Below are positions 1 through 6,391 of a stretch of DNA of 9,643 nucleotides, in pieces. The stretch covers positions 1 through 9,643 of the forward strand of contig CAYOKC010000139.1 of assembly GCA_964404415.1 (NCBI GenBank), written 5' to 3'. Position numbers and translations under genes: made by a program. How positions within the stretch are numbered: position 1 is the first letter of the stretch; the number at the start of each line of letters is the position of its first letter. The DNA comes from Leptolinea sp964404415. Its GTDB lineage: Bacteria > Chloroflexota > Anaerolineae > Anaerolineales > Anaerolineaceae. The notes beneath the pieces are model-generated. The model saw only the letters and a program-made list of their open reading frames with translations. It was not told the DNA's origin and did no database searches.

Positions 1-407
1 CCGCCTGAGAGGTCTGTCACCCGCCGGCGGGCGAAGTCCGCCATGTGAACCAGTTCCAACATCTCCATCGTACGCGAGTGAATGTCATCCGCCGGAAGGT
101 TTTGCATGCGCAGCCCGAACGCTACGTTTTGTTCCACCGAACGGTGGGGGAACAGGGCATAATCCTGAAACATCAGGCTGAAGCCGCGTTCATGCACGGG
201 TGTATTCACCAGGTCTACACCATTCCAATACACAGTTCCCGCTTCCGGTTGTTCAAGCCCGGCAATGATGCGCAACAACGTGCTCTTTCCACTGCCCGAC
301 CTGCCCAGAAGGCACACGGTTTCACCGGCTTCAACGGAGAAGGACACCCCTTTCAACAGTGGGGCATTATCATAGGATTTTTGAATATCTTTGACGTCAA
401 GCGGCAT
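1..407 (-). CDS. thiQ: Thiamine ABC transporter ATP-binding protein (ThiQ-like), 3' part outside window
   Basis: This is the ATPase subunit that would power thiamine import through the adjacent permease. The reading frame opens at ATG (407) and runs off the left edge after 135 codons. Visible ABC landmarks are the Walker A motif GRSGSGKST (residues 35-43), the Q-loop in LMFQDYALFPH (Q81) and the start of the signature motif, LSGG, cut exactly at the edge. Walker B, the D-loop and the switch His must lie beyond the window. The start is 20 bp after the permease stop and has no clear Shine-Dalgarno sequence, so expression probably depends on operon coupling. ATPases of the Fe3+/thiamine/molybdate class look alike at the N-terminus, so the thiamine assignment rests on the binding protein, the kinase and the TPP riboswitch upstream, not on this sequence alone. 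Confidence 0.88.
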   Translation of the reverse strand, partial: MPLDVKDIQKSYDNAPLLKGVSFSVEAGETVCLLGRSGSGKSTLLRIIAGLEQPEAGTVYWNGVDLVNTPVHERGFSLMFQDYALFPHRSVEQNVAFGLRMQNLPADDIHSRTMEMLELVHMADFARRRVTDLSG

Positions 408-427
408 GGTTTGACCGGTTCGTTAGT

Positions 428-2194
428 TCAGGATTGATCGAAGGAAAAAACTTTCCACTTCTCCATCAGCAGTATACCCGCAAGGCAGACAATCATCAGG
501 AAAGTGGCCATAGCCATCGCCTGACCGTAATTCAACGCTCCGGGTTGGGAAAGGAATCTGTATATAGCAACCGGCAATGTTGGCATCTCAGGTCGGGAGA
601 GGAACGAAGTTGCCCCGAATTCTCCCAGAGATATGGTGAATGAAAAGATCGCGGAAACCAGCGCGCTTCGGGCGATGATCGGCCAGTCCACTTCCAGCCA
701 TACACGCGCGGGGGCGGCGCCCAACGTGGCTGCCGCCTGGTGCAACGATTCCGGAATGGACTCCAGCGCCGGAGCGATGGTGCGGATGACAAATGGCAGC
801 GCCACCAGGCTGTGCGCGATGGGAATGAACAGCGGAAAGCTGCGGATATCAAACGGCGGCCGGTTGAAAACCAGAATATACCCCAGCCCCAGGGTGACTG
901 CCGACGTGCCCAGGGGAAGCATCATCAAGCCATCCATCACCCGGGTAAATCTGTTTTTGCGTTTTAACGCCAGTGAAGCCAGCAATCCCAGGCTTCCGGC
1001 TATCAAAACCGTTTCACCGGCATACACCAGTGAATTCAACGCGGCTTTTACCGGCGGCACATAGAAAATAGACTGACGGCGGTTGATGAACAACTCGCGG
1101 TAATAATCCAGTGTCAGCCCGGTGTTGACCGCCGTGCGCTGGCCGCGTTCCGCCTCCAACCGGGTGACGGACCGAGCCGCCAGAGAGGTCAACGGAAGGA
1201 CAAACAACACCACCAACCCGGTGACCAGCATGCCGATGACCAGTTTTTGCCGCCACGTTCCCGCGCGGTTATGGCTGGCTTCACGCATACGTGGAACCAA
1301 CGGGATCTGAACCTGCCGGTTGACCCGGGCGTATACCACGCCAATAAACACAGTGCATAACAATTGAAGGATCGAGATAATGCTGGCCATGGGCAGGTTC
1401 AGGCGCTGCAGCGCCTGGTAGTAGACCTCAGTCTCCAGGGTGGAAAAACCGGGACCGCCCAGCATCAAGATCACCCCGAAACTGGTGAAATCAAACAGGA
1501 ACACCAGCAACGCGGAAGCCAGGATGGACGGTGACAGTAACGGCAGCGTGACTTCCCGGAAGGCGATCCACGGAGACGCGCCCAGCGCGCGGGCCGCGTC
1601 CGGCAAGCGGGTATCCAGTTTCTCCCAGGCGCTGCCGGTCACCCGTATGACCACAGCGGTGTTATAAAACACATGCGCCAGCAGAATAGCCTGCAGGGTA
1701 TTGACAATATTGATCGGCGGAATGGTTGTGTGGACAAGCGCCATCCAGATCAAATTAAACCACCCGCGGGGTCCGTACAACGCGTTGATCGCCGCCGCGG
1801 CAACCACAGTCGGCAGGATGAACGGCAGGGTGGTCAACCCGCGCAGGATGGATTTGAGGGGGAAGTCAAAGCGGGTAAACAGATAGGCGGCCGGCAGCCC
1901 CACACCCAGTGTTAGAACGGTTGAAAGCGCCGCCTGCCACAGGGTGAATCCCAATGGTTGAATTACCCGGTTCCAATTCATGGCCGTATCAGAAGCCGCT
2001 TGCCATGATTCGTGGAATACAGCCCCCAGGGGATAGAAATAGAAAAATAACAGGAACGCTCCGGGCACAAGCCACAGCAGGATTGATTGGATCAATCCGT
2101 TGCGGAAGATCAAAGGGGCAGGCGTCAATACCTGCCCCCTCTTGCGAATGGCATTCAGTACTTTGTTGTGACCGGGTTTCTCATTTGGTTTCAT
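428..2194 (-). CDS. thiP: Thiamine ABC transporter permease, two fused permease domains (ThiP-like)
   Basis: This inner-membrane channel subunit has 588 residues, somewhat longer than the roughly 540 typical of ThiP. It contains two BPD-type permease halves in one chain, so one copy can form the whole transmembrane pore. Hydrophobic spans begin at about residues 36-58, and the second half starts near residue 316. Each half has a cytoplasmic EAA-type coupling loop: around 199-217 (ARALGASPWIAFREVTLPLL) and around 487-506 (AAATLGAAPARVWLEVDWP). These loops dock on the ATPase. The first about 30 residues are polar and basic, which explains part of the extra length. ATG at 2194 lies 6 bp after the binding-protein stop with no good Shine-Dalgarno, suggesting translational coupling. 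By fold alone it could be an FbpB-type iron permease; the operon makes thiamine far more likely. Confidence 0.9.
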   Translation of the reverse strand: MKPNEKPGHNKVLNAIRKRGQVLTPAPLIFRNGLIQSILLWLVPGAFLLFFYFYPLGAVFHESWQAASDTAMNWNRVIQPLGFTLWQAALSTVLTLGVGLPAAYLFTRFDFPLKSILRGLTTLPFILPTVVAAAAINALYGPRGWFNLIWMALVHTTIPPINIVNTLQAILLAHVFYNTAVVIRVTGSAWEKLDTRLPDAARALGASPWIAFREVTLPLLSPSILASALLVFLFDFTSFGVILMLGGPGFSTLETEVYYQALQRLNLPMASIISILQLLCTVFIGVVYARVNRQVQIPLVPRMREASHNRAGTWRQKLVIGMLVTGLVVLFVLPLTSLAARSVTRLEAERGQRTAVNTGLTLDYYRELFINRRQSIFYVPPVKAALNSLVYAGETVLIAGSLGLLASLALKRKNRFTRVMDGLMMLPLGTSAVTLGLGYILVFNRPPFDIRSFPLFIPIAHSLVALPFVIRTIAPALESIPESLHQAAATLGAAPARVWLEVDWPIIARSALVSAIFSFTISLGEFGATSFLSRPEMPTLPVAIYRFLSQPGALNYGQAMAMATFLMIVCLAGILLMEKWKVFSFDQS

Positions 2195-2200
2195 CTGCCG

Positions 2201-3370
2201 CTATTTGAGGACTGCTTCTTCCCAGGTTTCGATCCAGGTTTCACGGTTTACGGCAATTTCTTCTGGATTCAACATGGCCGGTTTTTCCGGTACCTGGTTG
2301 TATTTGACAAATTCTTCGGGCAATACAGCGTTCTTGTTTGCCGGGAAGACGAACATCTGCAGCGGAATATCATTCTGGAATTCAGGCGAGGTCATGAAGT
2401 CAATGAACTTTTCAGCCAGGGCACGCTTCGTGGTACCTTTCAGAATTCCGGCAAACTCAACCTGACGGAAACACATATTCGGGCCGACCAGTGAAGCCGT
2501 GGGAGCGTCTTCCGGTTTCGGATCTGCGTACACTACCTCCACCGCCGGGCTGGTGCCGTAGGAAACCGTCATCGGGCGGGGACCCTTTCCGCTGGAGCCG
2601 CTGAAGTGTGTGTAATACGCGGCTTCCCAGTCATTGACCACCAGCACATCGTTCTTTTTCAACGATTTCCAGTAATCGGCAAAGTTTTCCACGCCGAACT
2701 CATCAATGGTCGCCAGCATGAAAGCCAGACCGGGTGAACTGGTGGCAGGGCTTTCCACCACCAACAGGCTTTTGTATTCCGGTTTGGTCAGGTCTAGTAG
2801 AGATTCCGGCAGGGGAAGAGCTTTCTCGGCAAAGTAAGCTTTGTCGTAGTTGATACACACGTCGCCGTAATCCACTGGGGTCAAAAGGTTGTCTTTGGCC
2901 AGCTTGAGGTTATCCGGAATGTCTTTCAGGTTGGGTGACTCGTACGCTTCCAGGATGCCGCCCGTCTCTGCGCGCGAAAGGAAGGTATTGTCCACCCCGT
3001 AGATCACATCGGCCAGCGGCGCTTCTTTTGACAATATCGCGCGGTTCACCGTGGCGCCGGCATCGCCGCCCTTGATAAAGCTCAATTTGACATTATTCTG
3101 CTTCTCAAATTTACTGATTACACCTTCGCTGGCAGAGAATGAATCATGCGTCAGGATGGTGAGAGAATCCGGAGCGGAAGTCTCAGAAGACTCATCCACG
3201 GCAGGGGCTGCTGTCTCACTCACAGGTTTATTCGCCGCAGGTTCTGCCGCCGCGGGCTGTTCAGTTGGCGCTTCAGCCGCCGGTTGGGTGGGAACAGGGG
3301 TGGCTGCCGGCGCGCAGCCGGTGACAACCAGCAACGCGGCAACCAGTATTAGAAAAAATAGCTTCTTCAT
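2201..3370 (-). CDS. thiB: Thiamine-binding lipoprotein of ABC transporter (ThiB/TbpA family)
   Basis: This is the extracytoplasmic receptor that captures the substrate for the ThiP/ThiQ pair. The 389-residue chain starts with a lipoprotein signal (MKKLFFLILVAALLVVTGC), giving lipidated Cys19. A low-complexity Ala/Pro/Glu/Thr tether of about 50 residues (20-68) follows, holding the domain off the membrane. The mature domain begins LTILTHDSFSAS and has ThiB-like segments: ADVIYGVDNTFLSRA (about 120-134), TPVDYGDVCINYDK and SYGTSPAVEV. The last two match the family pattern DYG..A.VYDK and SYTTSPA that I recall from E. coli TbpA. ATG at 3370 has a good Shine-Dalgarno, AGGAG, 6 bases upstream, inside an 11-bp gap after the kinase gene. 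Thiamine is the likeliest ligand because a pyrophosphokinase precedes it; thiamine phosphates are also bound by this family. Lipid anchoring, not a free periplasmic form, fits a monoderm-like envelope. Confidence 0.9.
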   Translation of the reverse strand: MKKLFFLILVAALLVVTGCAPAATPVPTQPAAEAPTEQPAAAEPAANKPVSETAAPAVDESSETSAPDSLTILTHDSFSASEGVISKFEKQNNVKLSFIKGGDAGATVNRAILSKEAPLADVIYGVDNTFLSRAETGGILEAYESPNLKDIPDNLKLAKDNLLTPVDYGDVCINYDKAYFAEKALPLPESLLDLTKPEYKSLLVVESPATSSPGLAFMLATIDEFGVENFADYWKSLKKNDVLVVNDWEAAYYTHFSGSSGKGPRPMTVSYGTSPAVEVVYADPKPEDAPTASLVGPNMCFRQVEFAGILKGTTKRALAEKFIDFMTSPEFQNDIPLQMFVFPANKNAVLPEEFVKYNQVPEKPAMLNPEEIAVNRETWIETWEEAVLK

Positions 3371-3381
3371 ATCAAACTCCT

Positions 3382-4041
3382 CTAATGTGTACCCGGTTTA
3401 GATCCCCGGGTGTGTATGCAGATTAACAGCCCGCGTGAAATGGTTACACGCGCTGTCGGGCCAGTCATTACATTGCTGATCCCCCGCGTCTTTTCAGGGA
3501 ATAACTTTTCGTAATTCAACGGGTAGTTCAGGTCAAATGTTTTGACGTCATATACCGGGCCGCCCAACGGCAGCAGGGAAACAATGTCACCCGCCTGTCC
3601 TTTTATTTCCGCTTCCGATGTGATCAGGAAGACTTCCTCCAGCCCGTCGTCCAGACGTACTCTCACGGATGGGTGCGAAGGCTGCTGGAGCAGAAAAATA
3701 TTCCCCATGGTCTGGTCAAGCCGGCCGCCCAGCCCACCACCGATCACGATCTGAAGGCAGCCCTCTTCCACCGCCTGATCAATAGCCAGTTGCAGGTCGG
3801 TTTCGTCTTTATCCACCGGGAACCGGATGATCCGCACACCATGGGCGCGGGCTTCGTCAATTTCCTCCGATGTGACAGAATCCAGGTCCCCCAGCAGGAT
3901 ATGGGGCTGAAGGTTCATCGCTTTGAAATGACGCAGTCCGCCGTCAGCGGCGATCAACAAGTCATCCGGCCGCAGGCAGACGGCCAGGCGAGAGTAATCC
4001 GTCACATCGCCGTTGGCCAGTATGTACGCCCTTCTTTCCAT
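3382..4041 (-). CDS. thiN: Thiamine pyrophosphokinase
   Basis: This cytoplasmic enzyme transfers pyrophosphate from ATP to thiamine, giving TPP, the active cofactor and the ligand of the riboswitch upstream. The length (219 residues) is normal for the family. Diagnostic motifs are AADGG (31-35), GDLDS (51-55), DKDETDLQLA (77-86), GGGLGGRLDQ (101-110) and RGISN (186-190). The acidic residues of GDLDS and DKDETD bind Mg-ATP. Position 110 is Gln where many relatives have His in GGRxDH, a common variant. The ATG at 4041 has a strong Shine-Dalgarno (GGAGGG, 4051-4056 on the minus strand) with a 9-base spacer, but it sits inside a hairpin arm and so appears regulated. It is the first gene of the thiamine operon; thiB follows after 11 bp. 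Confidence 0.95.
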   Translation of the reverse strand: MERRAYILANGDVTDYSRLAVCLRPDDLLIAADGGLRHFKAMNLQPHILLGDLDSVTSEEIDEARAHGVRIIRFPVDKDETDLQLAIDQAVEEGCLQIVIGGGLGGRLDQTMGNIFLLQQPSHPSVRVRLDDGLEEVFLITSEAEIKGQAGDIVSLLPLGGPVYDVKTFDLNYPLNYEKLFPEKTRGISNVMTGPTARVTISRGLLICIHTRGSKPGTH

Positions 4042-4046
4042 AACAA

Positions 4047-4075
4047 AACACCCTCCGCCGGTAGGGGAAGGTGTT
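4047..4075 (-). promoter_or_regulatory. Riboswitch expression hairpin hiding the thiN Shine-Dalgarno (possible terminator)
   Basis: In minus-strand RNA, AACACCUUCC (4066-4075) pairs with GGAGGGUGUU (4047-4056): 10 bp including one G-U pair, closing a 9-nt loop. The right arm contains the Shine-Dalgarno GGAGGG, so the folded hairpin would block ribosome binding. It is followed by UUGUU and then the AUG, so it also looks weakly like an intrinsic terminator, but the U tract is interrupted and short. Translational sequestration is therefore the better reading. The left arm can instead pair with the 3' end of the aptamer (see the riboswitch entry), which would free the Shine-Dalgarno. Confidence 0.75.
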
Positions 4076-4093
4076 GGATGGTTGATTCAACGT

Positions 4094-4186
4094 ATACCTC
4101 CCTACGCCGGCATTATCCGGATCAGGTTCATCGGGTCGAGGACTTATCGTCCTCCTCTCAGCCTGGAATCGTCAGGCTCCCCGTAC
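4094..4186 (-). promoter_or_regulatory. TPP riboswitch aptamer (THI element) with P3a stem
   Basis: The minus strand contains the conserved core of the TPP aptamer. These are GGGGAGCC, CUGAGA (4156-4161), a close match to ACCUGAUC, GGAUAAUGCC and GCGUAGGGA, in the right order. P3 is GCCUG/CAGGC; an optional P3a hairpin GAGGAC/GUCCUC with loop GAUAA follows CUGAGA; the P5 region is CCGG-AUAAUG-CCGG. P1 appears short (GUAC with GUAU). TPP binding stabilises the fold and switches off the downstream thiamine uptake and phosphorylation genes. The 3' strand GUAGGGAGGU (4096-4105) is complementary to ACCU-UC-CCCUAC (4061-4072) with a 2-nt bulge. This gives a ligand-free state that dismantles the Shine-Dalgarno-hiding hairpin. 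Confidence 0.96.
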
Positions 4187-4200
4187 TGCAATGTACTGTT

Positions 4201-4229
4201 ATATTACCGCACTTTGGACTTTATGACAA
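4201..4229 (-). promoter_or_regulatory. Sigma-70-type promoter of the thiamine operon
   Basis: On the minus strand, a -35 box TTGTCA (4224-4229) is followed by a 17-bp spacer and a -10 box TAATAT (4201-4206). Transcription would start about 7 bases downstream, near 4194, just ahead of the aptamer, giving a leader of about 150 nt before thiN. The promoter lies in the gap after the stop of the upstream minus-strand gene (4242), where I see no terminator, so some read-through from that gene is also possible and would still pass through the riboswitch. Confidence 0.72.
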
Positions 4230-4241
4230 ATTGCCGGGACC

Positions 4242-4958
4242 CTATACGCGGGGTTTGTACAATCCGGCGTGATTGACGCCCATCATGCCCGCATCATACG
4301 AGAGCGGGTCCATGCGGTTCAGTTGACTGGCCACCTCCGCCGGCACAAGACGGGTGCGGCGGCGGTGTTTCAGCAATTTCTCAATTTTGTCACAGCCGCG
4401 GTCATCTGACATCCAGTTCGCGGAATCCAGGAGCGTCAGGTCCAGCGGGAGGGTGTAAAACCGCAGTGATTTCACGCCGTCCACATTAAAGTAATCCTCA
4501 AAGTACGACATCGCCAGTTCCCGAAGAGTGCGGAAAACCGGTTCGCGCATCCGCAGGCCATTAAAGTTCGATTTCGCCACCGCCCCCCACAGGCCGTTCT
4601 TCCGGAACACGGCAAGCACATGGTCGTCATCCAGCCCTTCGTCCGATTGAAGGTCAACGATCACCGGGGGATATCCCAGGCAGCGCAGTCCCAACGCGCC
4701 GAACAGGCCGCCGTCAAGGCAGTGCGCGAAGCGGTCTTTGACCACATTGACCGGGCAGCGGTTGCGGTCTTCCGGGCTGTAGGGAGTCCCGTCCAGATAA
4801 GCCTGAACATCGGCAGGAGATTTGAAAGCGTTGAAGACATCAGTCAATTCTGGTGGAAGAGAAAAAGGGGTCGTGTTCAATTGTTCACCCGGCTGGAAAT
4901 TAATGAATTCAGGTATTATAACGTGAGATACGATATCATATCCGTAGTACACAATCAT
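4242..4958 (-). CDS. Conserved hypothetical protein, possible transglutaminase-like cysteine-hydrolase fold
   Basis: This 238-residue protein has no signal peptide or membrane span, so it is probably cytoplasmic. I cannot name it with certainty. The central part reads FAHCLDGGLFGALGLRCLGYPP (77-98), then DDDHVLAVFRKNGLWGAVAKSNF (110-132), then REPVFRTLRELAMSYFEDYFN (138-158). A Cys in a helix-start context (C80), a His at the head of a strand (H113) and a following polar residue (N131 or nearby) recall transglutaminase/NAT-type cysteine hydrolases. That assignment is inference. The C-terminal about 45 residues are basic. ATG at 4958 has only a badly placed GGAAG directly before it; the GTG two codons later would have a normal spacer and may be the real start. 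The start is only 23 bp from a divergent gene. The thiamine promoter follows its stop, but no functional link to thiamine is evident. Confidence 0.72.
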   Translation of the reverse strand: MIVYYGYDIVSHVIIPEFINFQPGEQLNTTPFSLPPELTDVFNAFKSPADVQAYLDGTPYSPEDRNRCPVNVVKDRFAHCLDGGLFGALGLRCLGYPPVIVDLQSDEGLDDDHVLAVFRKNGLWGAVAKSNFNGLRMREPVFRTLRELAMSYFEDYFNVDGVKSLRFYTLPLDLTLLDSANWMSDDRGCDKIEKLLKHRRRTRLVPAEVASQLNRMDPLSYDAGMMGVNHAGLYKPRV

Positions 4959-4981
4959 CTTCCAATCAGGGTGACGTAGAA

Positions 4982-5527
4982 ATGATCGGCATGCTCTTTC
5001 AATTGATCACCGGCGGATTGTTGCTCGTGGCCGGAAAGAAACTATACTGGTTCTTTGTCGGCACATTGGGCGCGCTTGCCGGTTTGTTTGTATCAGAGAC
5101 ATTCTTTCATCCTCAGAGTATGGGGGACCGGGTGCTGGTGGCCGTGGGCATCGGGGCTGCGTTTGCTATTCTGGCACTGATACTTCAGCGCATTATGATC
5201 GGTGTTGCCGGTTTTATTGCCGGTGGGTATCTGGGCGTGGCTCTGGTTGACGCTCTGCAATTGCCGGTTTCGGAATACCGCTGGGTTGTTTTCATCCTGG
5301 GCGGATTGATCGGCATTATGATCGTCAAAATGCTGTTCGACTTCTCGTTGGTAATCATCTCCAGCGCGGCTGGCGCCATACTGATCACCCGCGCCGTCCA
5401 GATGGATGGCGCCAAAAGCCTGATCATCCTGCTCGTGCTGATCATAGCCGGTGTGGTTGTCCAATCGGTGCGCGGTAAACCCAAACCGGCCGCTCCCACG
5501 CCCAATCAACCTCAGGTAACCAGATAA
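4982..5527 (+). CDS. Polytopic membrane protein, DUF4203/TMEM198-like
   Basis: This 181-residue membrane protein has about seven closely packed hydrophobic segments: roughly 3-17, 22-40, 50-68, 71-92, 101-118, 120-138 and 146-163. A Pro/Lys-rich, polar tail (165-181) follows. Glycine-rich helices such as GVAGFIAGGYLGVALV and the short turns between spans are typical of the DUF4203 (TM198-like) group, whose function in bacteria is unknown. There are no catalytic-looking residues. ATG at 4982 has an AGGG about 10 bases upstream; the ATG three codons later (4991) is an alternative. Its stop is 3 bp before the MscS-family gene, so the two are almost surely cotranscribed, and an envelope role is likely. 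The family assignment comes from pattern resemblance only. Confidence 0.75.
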   Translation: MIGMLFQLITGGLLLVAGKKLYWFFVGTLGALAGLFVSETFFHPQSMGDRVLVAVGIGAAFAILALILQRIMIGVAGFIAGGYLGVALVDALQLPVSEYRWVVFILGGLIGIMIVKMLFDFSLVIISSAAGAILITRAVQMDGAKSLIILLVLIIAGVVVQSVRGKPKPAAPTPNQPQVTR

Positions 5528-5530
5528 AAA

Positions 5531-6343
5531 ATGGATTCACCATCACCTGTCTTTTTAACATCGTTTTCCAGCCAGACACTGCTATTGATTGGCGCGTTCT
5601 TTCTGGGCGCCGCGGTTATCTCTTTTATCGGCGGGTTGCTTGCCCGGCGGATCGTCTCGCTCAGCCGGTTCGCGCCGGAAGACCGCCGCCCCTCGATGGA
5701 ACGCACCCAGACTTTAAAATCTTTGCTTTCCAGTATGATCACATTTCTGGCATTCATATTTGCCGTTTTGTTATCACTGTCGCTTTTCATACCGGTTTCC
5801 ACCCTGATCTGGGTTCTCGGCCTGTTCAGCGCGGCATTCGGCCTGGGGGCAAAACCGCTGATCAGTGACCTGCTATCCGGTATGGGCTTTATCTTCAACG
5901 TTACGTTCGATATCGGGGAAAAAGTTGAATTCCTGCAGCCGGGCGGCAATATCCAGGGAGTAGTGGAAGAAATCAATCTGACCACCACACTGGTGCGGTC
6001 ACATACCGGTGAAATGTATACCCTGCCCAACGGGGAGATCCGTATTGTACGGAATTTCAGCCGGGGCAAATTCTCCAATGCCAACATCAGCCTGTTTGTA
6101 ATGCCGCAGGATGTTGGCCGGGCGACAGAAGTGCTGAAAGCCATGAGCGCGGAGGATTTCTCGCAAATGGATTTCTTGATGGAACCATTTCAGGTTATCG
6201 GATCTACCAACTTGTCCGGCAGTAAAGTGGAGATCATCGTTGCTGCGAAAGCCACGTATGGCAAGGCAGCCGATCTGCGCCTTACCTTGATGAACCGGAT
6301 CCAGGAAAAATTCCACTCAGAAGGTATCGACCTTGCGGGATAA
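5531..6343 (+). CDS. Small-conductance mechanosensitive channel, MscS family
   Basis: This is a tension-gated channel that would release solutes on hypo-osmotic shock. At 270 residues it is close to the minimal MscS size. Two outer membrane spans (about 16-37 and 65-88) precede the pore helix (about 92-116, LIWVLGLFSAAFGLGAKPLISDLLSG). This has the small-residue pattern and the GLGAKPLISDLLSG end typical of TM3. The beta domain follows, with FDIGEKVEF (126-134), then GVVEEINLTTTLVRSHTGEMYTLPNGEI (about 143-170), the best-conserved MscS block. The C-terminal alpha/beta part ends at about 265 with no long tail. ATG (5531) lies 3 bp after the preceding stop with no proper Shine-Dalgarno, so translation is probably coupled to the upstream gene. 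Small MscS homologues can also transport specific ions, so the exact role is open. Confidence 0.92.
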   Translation: MDSPSPVFLTSFSSQTLLLIGAFFLGAAVISFIGGLLARRIVSLSRFAPEDRRPSMERTQTLKSLLSSMITFLAFIFAVLLSLSLFIPVSTLIWVLGLFSAAFGLGAKPLISDLLSGMGFIFNVTFDIGEKVEFLQPGGNIQGVVEEINLTTTLVRSHTGEMYTLPNGEIRIVRNFSRGKFSNANISLFVMPQDVGRATEVLKAMSAEDFSQMDFLMEPFQVIGSTNLSGSKVEIIVAAKATYGKAADLRLTLMNRIQEKFHSEGIDLAG

Positions 6344-6391
6344 TGACCTATCCTTCCCTCCTTAAAAAGGCTGTTCAATCCAAAGAAACCC

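Noticed and set aside
45..437. Plus-strand open frame of 130 codons
   Set aside because: It lies antisense to the clear ThiQ-type ATPase with Walker A and Q-loop motifs; its own translation has no recognisable domain.
3673..4272. Plus-strand open frame of 199 codons across the riboswitch
   Set aside because: It is antisense to thiN and to the structured leader; no Shine-Dalgarno and no coherent protein pattern.
4910..4925. TATAAT (minus) / TATTAT (plus) near 4914-4919 as a promoter for either divergent gene
   Set aside because: No -35-like box lies 15-19 bp upstream on either strand.
5512..6144. Minus-strand open frame of 210 codons
   Set aside because: It is antisense to the MscS-family gene, and its translation is Ser/Arg/Pro-rich without a domain, as expected for a shadow frame.
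6344..6391. CCTTAAAAAGG hairpin as a terminator between the channel and kinase genes
   Set aside because: The stem is only 4 bp with no U tract, too weak to call.
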